From: Flavobacterium sp. 1
Lineage (GTDB): Bacteria; Bacteroidota; Bacteroidia; Flavobacteriales; Flavobacteriaceae
NCBI RefSeq assembly: GCF_002797935.1
Contig: NZ_PGER01000001.1
Coordinates: 2,170,001-2,234,000 of the forward strand
DNA: 64,000 nt
Direction of reading: 5' to 3'
Program-made: the position numbers and the translations under genes
Part shown: piece after piece, positions 1 to 7,749 of the stretch
Position numbering within the stretch: position 1 is the stretch's first letter
Layout of the letters: every line of letters begins with the position of its first letter
The notes under the pieces: model-generated
What the model was told of the DNA's origin: nothing
Database searches by the model: none
What the model saw: only the letters and a program-made list of their open reading frames with translations

Positions 1-190
1 AATAAAAATCATTTAACATAAGATTAATTCCAATTAAAAATAAAATACAAACTCAAAATAATCATCCCCAATAAAGCGAATAAATCTTCACACGCTTACT
101 GGTTTTTGGAACATTATATGGTTTTAAAAGATTTTTTAATCTGTGTTAATCCTTTAATTTGTGGACAAATAATTTTAGTTTATTTGGGTT

Positions 191-230
191 TAAAAAGAGA
201 CCTAACAAATTTTAAAAACCTGTTAGGTCT
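191..230 (-). terminator. Intrinsic terminator of the fucose catabolic operon
   Basis: The arms AGACCTAACA (198-207) and TGTTAGGTCT (221-230) pair perfectly. Read on the minus strand the hairpin is followed by a short T-rich tract (197-191). It lies eight bases past the stop codon of the last minus-strand gene, so it is well placed to end the fucose operon. Bases 1-190 to its left are AT-rich and I see no gene in them. Confidence 0.75.
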
Positions 231-237
231 GATTATT

Positions 238-2742
238 TCAGTTTATTCTTTTCAAAAATATCCAGGTTTCATTTGGTTTTACACCTTCAATTCCTGTTTG
301 ATATTTTTTCATTAAGGTGTTCCAATCGTCTACGCGTGGATTATTTTCGGTAGTTTTTGGATTCAGCTTATCTAAGCTTTCGCCTTTTGGAATACTGATA
401 ACCAACATCAATTGTCTTCCGTTTTTGAAAACCTGCAGTTGCTGAAAATCGGCATTACAGAAACCTTTTGCAATTTCCGGCCACTTTTCAAATTGAGTGG
501 TGTGATAATCAATATATTCTTTTTGCATTTTCTCATCTTGCACTAAATTTGCAGTCAGAACAATATTCTCCCATTCGGATGCTACTTTTACCTCTTTACA
601 TCTTTGGAAATTCTGGAAATTATAAATTGGATTTTCGTAGATTTTAATTTCCAATGCAGGAAATGCTAAAGCCAACTTCTTTTTCGTCCTTTCCGGCTGA
701 TTCATCAATCCGTAAATCACCAGATGATTTTCCCATTGGTACAATTCTTCGCCTACAATTCGGAAACCTTTTATGGTCGATTTGATTTTTTCGATATCCA
801 AATCTTTTCCGATTAATTCTATCGTAACCGATTTTGGCATTTCCTGCAGTCCCCAAGCTTCATCAATGACAACTTCTTTGGTTAAATCGCTGTATGGTTT
901 TCTGATTCCTGCATTTTCCTTGATTTTTGGATCAACAAAAGCATAATTGTCCTGCCAAACATTCCCCGCAGGACCATTATTGTTTTTCAATATTTTCTGA
1001 ATCGGAATCCAGTTATTTTTGATTGTAAAATGCTGACTTCCTTCATCGGTATACAAATACAGCCACAAAAACGGATCGTGTGCATACGGACTATTATAAA
1101 CCTTATCAATATAGTTCTCTTCTATTCTGCTGTCCGGCTGTGATGAAAGCGTATAAATTCCTGCTACATCGTGTAAATGTTTGGCATAATGATGAATTTT
1201 ATTCGCCAAAATTTTGTTGTTTCGCATTACGTTTTCGGTGGGTGTCCAACCCCAACCCATTGAAATTCCGCTGTAAGCCACATCCGAAATTTCGTTGTGT
1301 TCAATCGTCAGATTCTTTATAAAACCGGCAGCAATTCCTAGACAACCCCAATCTTCGTTTGCAACATTCGTAATCAAATTATCAGCAATCAATTCATCGG
1401 AACAAACTATTCTTTCGTCTTTTACAGTATAAGGCAAATGCGCCTCGAAGGATTCTTCTGAGAAAACGCCCAGATTGATTCCGTTTCCGCCAATGTCTTT
1501 AAATAAATTCCCTTTAACAGTATTATGATTAGTTCCTCTATGCAAATCCAAACCTGTGGAAGACAAATGCTCAAAACTACAGGATTCGAATTGGGTATTG
1601 TTCGCATAATTTACCTCAACAGCTGCTCTCGGTCTGCCTACCCATCCCTGATTTTCTAAATTCGCCTGATTAGAAGTTCCTGGAGTTTTTAATTTATAAG
1701 CATCCAGCAAATACATTCCCGCCTGCAACGGAACGTGACCTTGCTGCGAAGGACGAAGCCAATTGCTGTACTGAAACGAAATTCCTTTGAAATTAAAATG
1801 ATGTACGGGAGTATCCAAAGTTCCTTCCATTTTTACTAAATTTTCCAAAACCGGAACGGTAACTTTTGCCGAAGTTAAATCTTCCCCCGCTCTTGGAATG
1901 TAATAGATTTTACCTTTTTTTCTGTCCAAATACCATTCTCCGGGTTCGTTCAGCATTGAAATACCATTATTTAAATAGAAAGCTGAATTACCGTTGTTTT
2001 TTGAAATCCAAGGTGCTGGCCAAGGATGTTCGCTTTGAATGTGGCTTTCAGGCTGTTCAAAAGAAAGTCTGGCGCTGTCTTTTTGCACTTCAATATTTTT
2101 GATTCGAAGATTGGCAGTTGACCACCATTGGACAATAAGCATTTCCATTCCGGGTTCAAACTTAATAGACTTATCTTTATAAGGAATCCAGCAAGTTTCG
2201 GTTGCAGCATCCCAAGACAAAATTCTGTCCATTTGATTTCCGGCAGTGCTTTTGACCCTAACGGCTTTTTTTCCGTTGACCCATAATTGTCGGTAATTGA
2301 TGATTTCACCTGCGTTTTCAGGAGCATTGGCTTCCCAAACGATTCCTTTTTTTAGTCCGTTTATAGAAACATCTGATTTTTTCCAGTTTTTGATTTCGAT
2401 TCCACCACTTAAAATTGGTTTGGCATTGGCATCAGCTTCAATAGTAGTTGGACTTTCTGCCGATCCGGAATCTTCGGGTCTTACAAATAAAGGTTCGTTT
2501 AAATAATAGGTTCCGTTCATTACGATAATATGAATTCCGTCTTTTATCGATGGATCTTTCAAACGGCGTAATTCTCTGGCTTTTCTAACTGCCATTTGGA
2601 TTGTAGCCAACGGACTTGATTTTGTTCCTAGATTACTGTCTTTTCCGTGAGGTGAAACCCAGATTTCGGCAGCATTTGCTGAAAACAAGGAACCCACAAT
2701 TAAAAAAACAGTCAATATTATTTTAAAAGTATTTAAACGCAT
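238..2742 (-). CDS. Secreted beta-helix glycosidase-like protein (GH141-like) fused to an L-fucose/L-rhamnose mutarotase domain
   Basis: 834 residues from the ATG at 2742. An open frame reaches 2772, but the extra lysine-rich residues would precede a normal signal peptide (residues 1-24, cleavage after SANA). Residues 25 to about 600 look like a right-handed parallel beta-helix: an N-terminal WVSPxGxDSNxGT motif, then many N-x-I/F-x-x-N turns. This resembles GH141, a family with alpha-L-fucosidases, but the exact activity is inferred. Residues 638-834 hold two ferredoxin-like segments. The second (about 727-834) matches the RhaM/L-fucose mutarotase family, with a YHxxxxxxWPEI motif (His747), a VDDWNxLMKKYQ segment and the ending WIFLKRI. 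It is the last gene of the fucose operon. A periplasmic enzyme that releases fucose and speeds its anomer exchange is a plausible reading. Confidence 0.8.
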   Translation of the reverse strand: MRLNTFKIILTVFLIVGSLFSANAAEIWVSPHGKDSNLGTKSSPLATIQMAVRKARELRRLKDPSIKDGIHIIVMNGTYYLNEPLFVRPEDSGSAESPTTIEADANAKPILSGGIEIKNWKKSDVSINGLKKGIVWEANAPENAGEIINYRQLWVNGKKAVRVKSTAGNQMDRILSWDAATETCWIPYKDKSIKFEPGMEMLIVQWWSTANLRIKNIEVQKDSARLSFEQPESHIQSEHPWPAPWISKNNGNSAFYLNNGISMLNEPGEWYLDRKKGKIYYIPRAGEDLTSAKVTVPVLENLVKMEGTLDTPVHHFNFKGISFQYSNWLRPSQQGHVPLQAGMYLLDAYKLKTPGTSNQANLENQGWVGRPRAAVEVNYANNTQFESCSFEHLSSTGLDLHRGTNHNTVKGNLFKDIGGNGINLGVFSEESFEAHLPYTVKDERIVCSDELIADNLITNVANEDWGCLGIAAGFIKNLTIEHNEISDVAYSGISMGWGWTPTENVMRNNKILANKIHHYAKHLHDVAGIYTLSSQPDSRIEENYIDKVYNSPYAHDPFLWLYLYTDEGSQHFTIKNNWIPIQKILKNNNGPAGNVWQDNYAFVDPKIKENAGIRKPYSDLTKEVVIDEAWGLQEMPKSVTIELIGKDLDIEKIKSTIKGFRIVGEELYQWENHLVIYGLMNQPERTKKKLALAFPALEIKIYENPIYNFQNFQRCKEVKVASEWENIVLTANLVQDEKMQKEYIDYHTTQFEKWPEIAKGFCNADFQQLQVFKNGRQLMLVISIPKGESLDKLNPKTTENNPRVDDWNTLMKKYQTGIEGVKPNETWIFLKRIN

Positions 2743-2846
2743 TTTTTTCTTTTTTGTATGGCTAAAAACCATAGAAGGTATTAATTATTCTTTACTTGGC
2801 TGAATTGAATAGTGATTTATAGGTTTTCCTGCAAGATCTTTTTTCG

Positions 2847-2890
2847 ACCTTGTGGATATTTAGATGTACGAAGAAACACACCTACAAGGT
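2847..2890. repeat. Short intergenic inverted repeat
   Basis: The arms ACCTTGT (2847-2853) and ACAAGGT (2884-2890) pair across a 30-base loop between the lactonase gene and the beta-helix gene. There is no T-tract on either side, so this is more likely a dispersed intergenic repeat than a terminator. Confidence 0.4.
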
Positions 2891-2947
2891 TTTCAAAACC
2901 TTTCAGGAATCCCAAAATTTTGTAAATCAATTATTTAGTAACCAAAA

Positions 2948-3784
2948 TTAGATTTTCAATTTATAAAATGCTGCTGCATTTTCGAACCAAATCATATTTT
3001 GTTCTTGAATTGAAAATTGAGCGATGTAATTTTCTAATGTGTCTACCACTTTTGAATAATCTGCAGCCAGATTACAAACTGGCCAATCCGAGCCGAACAT
3101 TAATCTGTCAGCCGAAAAATTTTCAAAAATCACATCAAGGTAAGGTCTTAAATCTTGAAATTCCCAATTATTCCAATCTGCTTCAGTCACCATTCCGGAA
3201 ATTTTGCACATCACATTTTCAGCTTTGGCTATCTCTTTAATATCTTTTTCCCATGTGGCAATTTCACCTGATTTAATATTCGGTTTAGCAATATGATCGA
3301 TAACAAATTTTTGTTCTGGAAAACGATTGACCAAATCTATAGCTACTGGCAACTGGCGATGAAAAATGAGAATATCATAGGTAAAATCAAATGCTGCAAG
3401 CGCTGTAATTCCATTTCTAAAATCATTTCGCAGCATAAAATCATCCGCTTCGGCTTGCACAACGTGACGAAAACCTTTGATAATTTTATCATTCGAAAAA
3501 TGATGCAGTCTTTCGCTTATATTTTTATTGCGTAAATCTACCCAGCCAACAACACCTTTTATAAAATCATTTTTTGAAGCCAAATCAGCTAAAAAATTAG
3601 TCTGCTCTTCCGATTGATGTGCTTCAACAGCTACACAGCCCTGAAATTTATTTTCGGTCAGCAGAGGCAGTAAATCTTCAGGCAGAAAATCCCTTTGAAT
3701 CTTTTGCATAGAATCATCAATCCAGCTGTCTCTAACTGGATCGAACTTCCAAAAATGCTGGTGGGAATCAATTCGTTTGTTCAT
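2948..3784 (-). CDS. L-fuconolactonase-like amidohydrolase (Amidohydro_2, COG3618)
   Basis: 278 residues from the ATG at 3784; a GTG lies one codon upstream. The N-terminal metal motif D-S-H-Q-H-F-W (residues 6-12), a VIDHIAKP strand and a late GSDWPVC motif are those of the sugar-lactone hydrolases of the amidohydrolase TIM-barrel superfamily. In the non-phosphorylating fucose route this enzyme opens L-fucono-lactone to L-fuconate. There is no signal peptide, so it is cytoplasmic. It starts five bases after the upstream dehydrogenase stop, so the two genes are probably co-translated. L-rhamnono- or L-galactono-lactone are possible alternative substrates. The FAH-family hydrolase, the two SDRs and FucP nearby favour fucose. 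Confidence 0.85.
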   Translation of the reverse strand: MNKRIDSHQHFWKFDPVRDSWIDDSMQKIQRDFLPEDLLPLLTENKFQGCVAVEAHQSEEQTNFLADLASKNDFIKGVVGWVDLRNKNISERLHHFSNDKIIKGFRHVVQAEADDFMLRNDFRNGITALAAFDFTYDILIFHRQLPVAIDLVNRFPEQKFVIDHIAKPNIKSGEIATWEKDIKEIAKAENVMCKISGMVTEADWNNWEFQDLRPYLDVIFENFSADRLMFGSDWPVCNLAADYSKVVDTLENYIAQFSIQEQNMIWFENAAAFYKLKI

Positions 3785-3789
3785 CACAA

Positions 3790-4587
3790 TTAATTTACGT
3801 CACTGATTAAAGCACGATCAAGATGTACATAACCGCCTTCAACAAAAACAAATTGTCCAGTTGTGTGTGACGAACGATCCGAAATTATGAAAAGTGCTGT
3901 ATCTGCAATTTCTTCTGTTTTGGTCATTCTTCCCTCAAATGGAATACTTTTATTGATTTTTTTCAAAACTGCTTCACCATCTGGTACCGTTTTGATCCAG
4001 TCTTCATAAGCTGGCGTATAACATTCGGCAATGATTATCGCATTGGAACGAATACCAAATTGTATTAAATCTACAGCCCATTCTCTGGTCAGTCCAAGTA
4101 CTCCTCCTTTTGCGGCAGCGTAACCTGAAGTACCTCCCTGCCCAGTCAGAGCCACTTTGGAACCAATATTCAGAATGTTTCCTTTTGATTCTTTCAAGTA
4201 TGGAAGCGCAAATTTTACCAACAGGAAGTAGCTTACAACATTCAATTTTAATGAATTCATAAACTCCTCGTAAGAAGCATCTAATCCTGCACCGTCATTT
4301 ACGCCCACGTTATTGATAACAGCGTCAATTCTTCCATATTTTGCAGCAATTTTATTAACTGCATTTTGCATTTCATCAGGATTGGTAACATCCGTTTGAA
4401 CAAATAAAGAATCGATTCCTTTTTTTTGCAATGCTTCGGCATAACCAAAACCTCTGCTATTTCTATCAACAAGAACTGGAATAGCACCTTCATCAGCCAA
4501 TCGATTGATGATGGTTTCACCAATACTTCCTTCTTTTCCAGCCGAACCTGATACTACTATTATTTTTCCTTTTAAATTTAAATCCAT
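3790..4587 (-). CDS. SDR-family oxidoreductase, probable L-fucose 1-dehydrogenase
   Basis: 265 residues, a complete classical short-chain dehydrogenase. The cofactor loop GSAGKEGSIG starts near residue 14, Asp41 ends the second strand (which favours NAD over NADP), NNVG is at 92-95, and the catalytic triad is Ser143, Tyr156, Lys160. I assign fucose oxidation to this gene because it abuts the lactonase and because the other SDR of the operon (6634-7398) looks more like 2-keto-3-deoxyfuconate dehydrogenases. The two roles could be swapped, and the neighbouring zinc dehydrogenase could also oxidise fucose. It is cytoplasmic and sits in the fucose operon with an 18-base gap to the upstream gene. 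Confidence 0.75.
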   Translation of the reverse strand: MDLNLKGKIIVVSGSAGKEGSIGETIINRLADEGAIPVLVDRNSRGFGYAEALQKKGIDSLFVQTDVTNPDEMQNAVNKIAAKYGRIDAVINNVGVNDGAGLDASYEEFMNSLKLNVVSYFLLVKFALPYLKESKGNILNIGSKVALTGQGGTSGYAAAKGGVLGLTREWAVDLIQFGIRSNAIIIAECYTPAYEDWIKTVPDGEAVLKKINKSIPFEGRMTKTEEIADTALFIISDRSSHTTGQFVFVEGGYVHLDRALISDVN

Positions 4588-4605
4588 GATTGTTGTTTTT
4601 TTAAA

Positions 4606-5619
4606 TTAATTCAATTCTATAATTGCTTTAATAGTATTATTTTTTGGATCAATCCATTTTTCAAATTCAGTAATCATATCCGAAAAATCAGCTCTGTGCG
4701 TGATGTATTTTTTAGGATCGATTTTACCTTCTTTGAGACATTGCATAACATATTCAAAATCTTCGATGGTAGCATTACGGCTACTCATTAAAGTAGATTC
4801 TCTTTTATGAAAATCAGGATGGCTAAAACTCAATTCTCCTTTTTGAAGACCAACTAAAACAAATCGACCACCATGAGAAATGTAATTGAAAGCACTGTTC
4901 ATCACTTTTTGATTTCCAGTAGCATCAATCACCACATTGGCCATGTCACCATTAGTCAGCTCCGCCAATCGTGCTGCCACATCATCATGCAGAGGATTTA
5001 TCGTTTCATCTGCCTGCAGTGCTTCTTTGCAGAAATTAAGACGGTACTCATTGATATCCATAACAATAACTTTGGCTCCGGCAATTTTGGCAAATTGAAT
5101 TAATCCCAATCCGATTGGTCCAGCACCCATTACCAAAACAGTATCGGTTGCTTTTACAGCGGCTCTGCGGACACCGTGTGCGGCGATTGCCAAGGGTTCT
5201 ATCAATGCCAGTTCATCATAATCCAAACCTTGTCCGTGCAGTAAATATTGCTCAGGAACAGTCACATATTCTGCCATTCCTCCATCAATATGCACACCAA
5301 AAACTTTGATATTGGCACAGCAATTGGTCAATCCATTACGGCAAGCCACACATTTTCCGCAGCTGAAATAAGGAATAAAAGTTACTTTATCGTCAGGCTG
5401 AAATCCTTTAGCATTTCCTTTTATATATTCAGCAGCCAATTCGTGGCCTAAAATTCGGGGATATTCAAAATAGGGCTGTGTTCCGCCGTAAGCATGAATA
5501 TCGGTTCCGCAAACTCCTATCCTTTTAATTTTTAATAAAACTTCGCCTTCTTTTGGTTCTGGCATTGGTTTCTCTTTCAACAGAAACTCTTTCGGCTTTT
5601 CGCAAACAATATATTTCAT
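4606..5619 (-). CDS. Zinc-dependent medium-chain alcohol dehydrogenase of the sugar-acid/polyol type
   Basis: 337 residues. Catalytic zinc ligands Cys37, His59 and Glu60 (GHE) are present, and the structural zinc cysteines are complete at 87, 90, 93 and 101. A Rossmann motif GAGPIGLG lies near residue 165. The closest families by eye are L-galactonate/L-gulonate 5-dehydrogenases and sorbitol dehydrogenases. Within this operon it may oxidise L-fucose or a fuconate intermediate, or dispose of a side product. The sequence does not decide between these. There is no signal peptide. A 45-base gap separates it from the upstream FAH gene. Confidence 0.75.
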   Translation of the reverse strand: MKYIVCEKPKEFLLKEKPMPEPKEGEVLLKIKRIGVCGTDIHAYGGTQPYFEYPRILGHELAAEYIKGNAKGFQPDDKVTFIPYFSCGKCVACRNGLTNCCANIKVFGVHIDGGMAEYVTVPEQYLLHGQGLDYDELALIEPLAIAAHGVRRAAVKATDTVLVMGAGPIGLGLIQFAKIAGAKVIVMDINEYRLNFCKEALQADETINPLHDDVAARLAELTNGDMANVVIDATGNQKVMNSAFNYISHGGRFVLVGLQKGELSFSHPDFHKRESTLMSSRNATIEDFEYVMQCLKEGKIDPKKYITHRADFSDMITEFEKWIDPKNNTIKAIIELN

Positions 5620-5664
5620 TTTAATAGAATTAATTTTTTGGAAGTCAAAACCTCCAAATTTGTA

Positions 5665-6519
5665 TTATTTACTGTATGCTTTTGCTACTTGTCTGCTAGA
5701 TCCTAAACCTTCCATGCCTAGCTCAATAACGTCACCCGGTTTGATATAAATTGGATCTGGCTTGATTCCTAATCCAACTCCCGGAGGTGTTCCTGTACTA
5801 ATAATATCACCAGGCATCAAAGTCATGAACTGGCTTAAATAATGTACTAAAAATGGAATTTTGAAAACCAAGTTCAATGTGTTGCTGTCTTGGAATTTTT
5901 TACCGTTTACTGTTAACCACATTGGGATATTATTTACATCGGCAATTTCATCCTGCGTAGCCAAAAATGGTCCAAGCGGCGCAAACGTATCGCAGCCTTT
6001 TCCTTTAGCCCATTGTCCGCCCATTTCGATTTGAAAAGCTCTTTCGCTGTAATCGTTTAATAAAGCATAACCCGCCACATAATCCAAAGCCTCTGCTTCT
6101 TCCACATAACTTGCTTTTTTACCTATAACAAATGCCAATTCAACTTCCCAATCAGTCTTCTCACTGTTTTTTGGAATAATCAAATCATCATTTGGACCAC
6201 ATAAAGAAGTAGTTGATTTAAAAAAGATAATTGGTTCTGTTGGAATCGGAGCACCGGTTTCTTTACAGTGATCTACATAGTTTAAACCAATGCAGATTAT
6301 TTTTGAAGGTCTCGCCACTGGAGATCCTAAACGTACATCTGCTCCAACTTCAGGCAATGCTGGATTGTTCTCCAAAGCTTTTTTTAATTTTTCTAATCCA
6401 TTTTCATCAAAAAAAGCTTCATTGAAATCCGAAACAATTGAAGATACATCATATCTTTTTTCTCCAATAATAACTCCTGGCTTTTCTTTTCCTACTGCTC
6501 CAAAACGTATTAATTTCAT
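5665..6519 (-). CDS. Fumarylacetoacetate hydrolase family protein, probable 2,4-diketo-3-deoxy-L-fuconate hydrolase
   Basis: 284 residues, full length for the FAH C-terminal domain family. The family signature segments are visible: ICIGLNYxDH near residue 75, a DWEVELA stretch carrying metal-binding glutamates, and the closing STGTPPGVG. In Xanthomonas-type fucose catabolism an FAH-family enzyme splits 2,4-diketo-3-deoxyfuconate into pyruvate and lactate. The same enzyme type serves L-rhamnonate routes. Its place between two dehydrogenases and a lactonase fits the last step of the fucose route. It is cytoplasmic. Confidence 0.85.
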   Translation of the reverse strand: MKLIRFGAVGKEKPGVIIGEKRYDVSSIVSDFNEAFFDENGLEKLKKALENNPALPEVGADVRLGSPVARPSKIICIGLNYVDHCKETGAPIPTEPIIFFKSTTSLCGPNDDLIIPKNSEKTDWEVELAFVIGKKASYVEEAEALDYVAGYALLNDYSERAFQIEMGGQWAKGKGCDTFAPLGPFLATQDEIADVNNIPMWLTVNGKKFQDSNTLNLVFKIPFLVHYLSQFMTLMPGDIISTGTPPGVGLGIKPDPIYIKPGDVIELGMEGLGSSRQVAKAYSK

Positions 6520-6550
6520 TTCTTTATATTTTTAATTGTTATTTTTTTTT

Positions 6551-6616
6551 GAGTTGCTGAGATTCTAAGTTGCTAAGCTTCTGAGTTTTTCAAATCTTAA
6601 CGACTCAGCAACTTAG
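6551..6616. repeat. Intercistronic CTAAGTTGCTRAG palindromic repeat
   Basis: The segment repeats GAGTTGCTGAGATTCTAAG / TTGCTAAGCTTCTGAG, then its inverse ACTCAGCAACTTAG (6603-6616). It can fold into a long hairpin between two genes of the fucose operon. There is no T-tract in the direction of transcription. I recall similar TTGCTAAG-type intergenic repeats in other flavobacterial genomes, which I could not verify here. Confidence 0.55.
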
Positions 6617-6633
6617 TGTCTTAGTCACTTTTT

Positions 6634-7398
6634 TTAATTATTTAACTTGATAAAACCTCCATCAATAGGATAATCTGAACCCGTTATAAAACCTGCTTCA
6701 TCACTGCATAAATACAACGCTAATGCAGCAACTTCATCTGGTTTCCCCATTCGTCCAATTGGCTGTGATTTAGATAATTTTTCGAAAATTTCAGCTTCTT
6801 TTCCTGGATAATTTTTATTGATAAAACCATCTACAAATGGGGTATGCACCCGCGCTGGCGAAATTGAATTACAGCGAATGCCCTCATTAATATAGTCTTT
6901 AGCAACAGACAAAGTCATTGCCATTACAGCTCCTTTTCCAGTTGAATAAGCAAACCGGTCTGGAATACCAACCCAAGCCGCAATCGAAGCCATGTTCAAA
7001 ATTACTCCTCCGTTTGATAATCGAAATTGTGGAATCGCAGCATACAAACAATTGTAAACCCCTTTCACATTTACATTCATCACTCGGTCAAAATCGGCTT
7101 CTGGTGTAGTGTCCACTTTTCCAACGTGGGCAATCCCAGCATTATTGACAAGAATATTGATGTTTCCTATTTTATCAAATGTTTCGACAACTTCTTTTTG
7201 ATCGGCTACATTACAGGCATACGAAAATACTTTTCCTCCCAATTGTTTAATCTCGTCTACAGCCTCTTGAGCACTTTCGATTGTTAAATCAATAATATGA
7301 ACCTCAGCTCCTTGTTTAGCAAACAGCGCAGCTATGGCCCTTCCAATACCGCTGCCTCCTCCTGTTACAATTGCTTTTTTATTTTGTAATGAAAACAT
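6634..7398 (-). CDS. SDR-family oxidoreductase, probable 2-keto-3-deoxy-L-fuconate dehydrogenase
   Basis: 254 residues, a classical SDR. The cofactor motif GGGSGIG is at 13-19, Asp37 ends strand two (NAD type), NNAG is at 85-88, the catalytic Ser138, Tyr151 and Lys155 are all present, and the C-terminus ends YPIDGGF. It resembles the bacterial 2-keto-3-deoxy-L-fuconate dehydrogenases and the related BDH2 group. It is the first gene of the minus-strand fucose operon, directly after the divergent promoter. The role is inferred from family and context; fucose 1-dehydrogenase is the alternative. Confidence 0.8.
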   Translation of the reverse strand: MFSLQNKKAIVTGGGSGIGRAIAALFAKQGAEVHIIDLTIESAQEAVDEIKQLGGKVFSYACNVADQKEVVETFDKIGNINILVNNAGIAHVGKVDTTPEADFDRVMNVNVKGVYNCLYAAIPQFRLSNGGVILNMASIAAWVGIPDRFAYSTGKGAVMAMTLSVAKDYINEGIRCNSISPARVHTPFVDGFINKNYPGKEAEIFEKLSKSQPIGRMGKPDEVAALALYLCSDEAGFITGSDYPIDGGFIKLNN

Positions 7399-7626
7399 AT
7401 TTATTAAAATTTAATTTTATTAATTCAATTCTAAAGTAGTTAAAATAAAAGACTTCGTTACTTTCAGACCATTATTTTTCCTTCTTTCAATTATCTAATA
7501 TTCGTAAGAACCGTCACGGTATGGATTTACACCCAAATCTGCTACAGCAATCTTTCTTCAGATCAATATTATTTCAATCAGTTTACTTTTTTTGATGGGA
7601 TTTTTTATACAAAAAACTTAAAAAAA

Positions 7627-7640
7627 TGTAATCGATTACA
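7627..7640. promoter_or_regulatory. Perfect palindromic operator TGTAATCGATTACA
   Basis: A 14-base perfect palindrome with a central CG, the architecture of LacI-family operators. It lies between the two divergent fucose operons and directly abuts a -7 element reading TACATTTG on the minus strand (7641-7648), so it covers the expected minus-strand start site. This geometry suggests repression of the catabolic operon. No matching regulator gene lies in the fucose part of the window, and the xylan LacI protein has a different predicted site. Confidence 0.7.
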
Positions 7641-7648
7641 CAAATGTA
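7641..7648 (-). promoter_or_regulatory. -7 element of the fucose catabolic operon promoter
   Basis: CAAATGTA on the plus strand reads TACATTTG on the minus strand, an exact match to the Bacteroidota consensus TAnnTTTG. Transcription should start about seven bases downstream, inside the palindromic operator, and run into the dehydrogenase gene starting at 7398. The leader would be about 235 bases long. Confidence 0.6.
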
Positions 7649-7680
7649 AATTTAAATATTAATATTCCAAACATAATTAA

Positions 7681-7688
7681 TACATTTG
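7681..7688 (+). promoter_or_regulatory. -7 element of the plus-strand fucose-module promoter
   Basis: TACATTTG matches TAnnTTTG exactly and lies about 60 bases before the first plus-strand gene at 7750. Together with the minus-strand element 33 bases away it makes a back-to-back promoter pair around one operator, so both operons are likely controlled together. Confidence 0.55.
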
Positions 7689-7749
7689 AATTGTATTTTT
7701 TACATTTATTATTTTTAAAGCTAAAAAATAAAATATTATTCATAAAAAA

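Noticed and set aside
2847..2890. Inverted repeat between the lactonase and beta-helix genes as an operon terminator
   Set aside because: No T-tract in the direction of transcription and a 30-base loop, so I list it only as a repeat.
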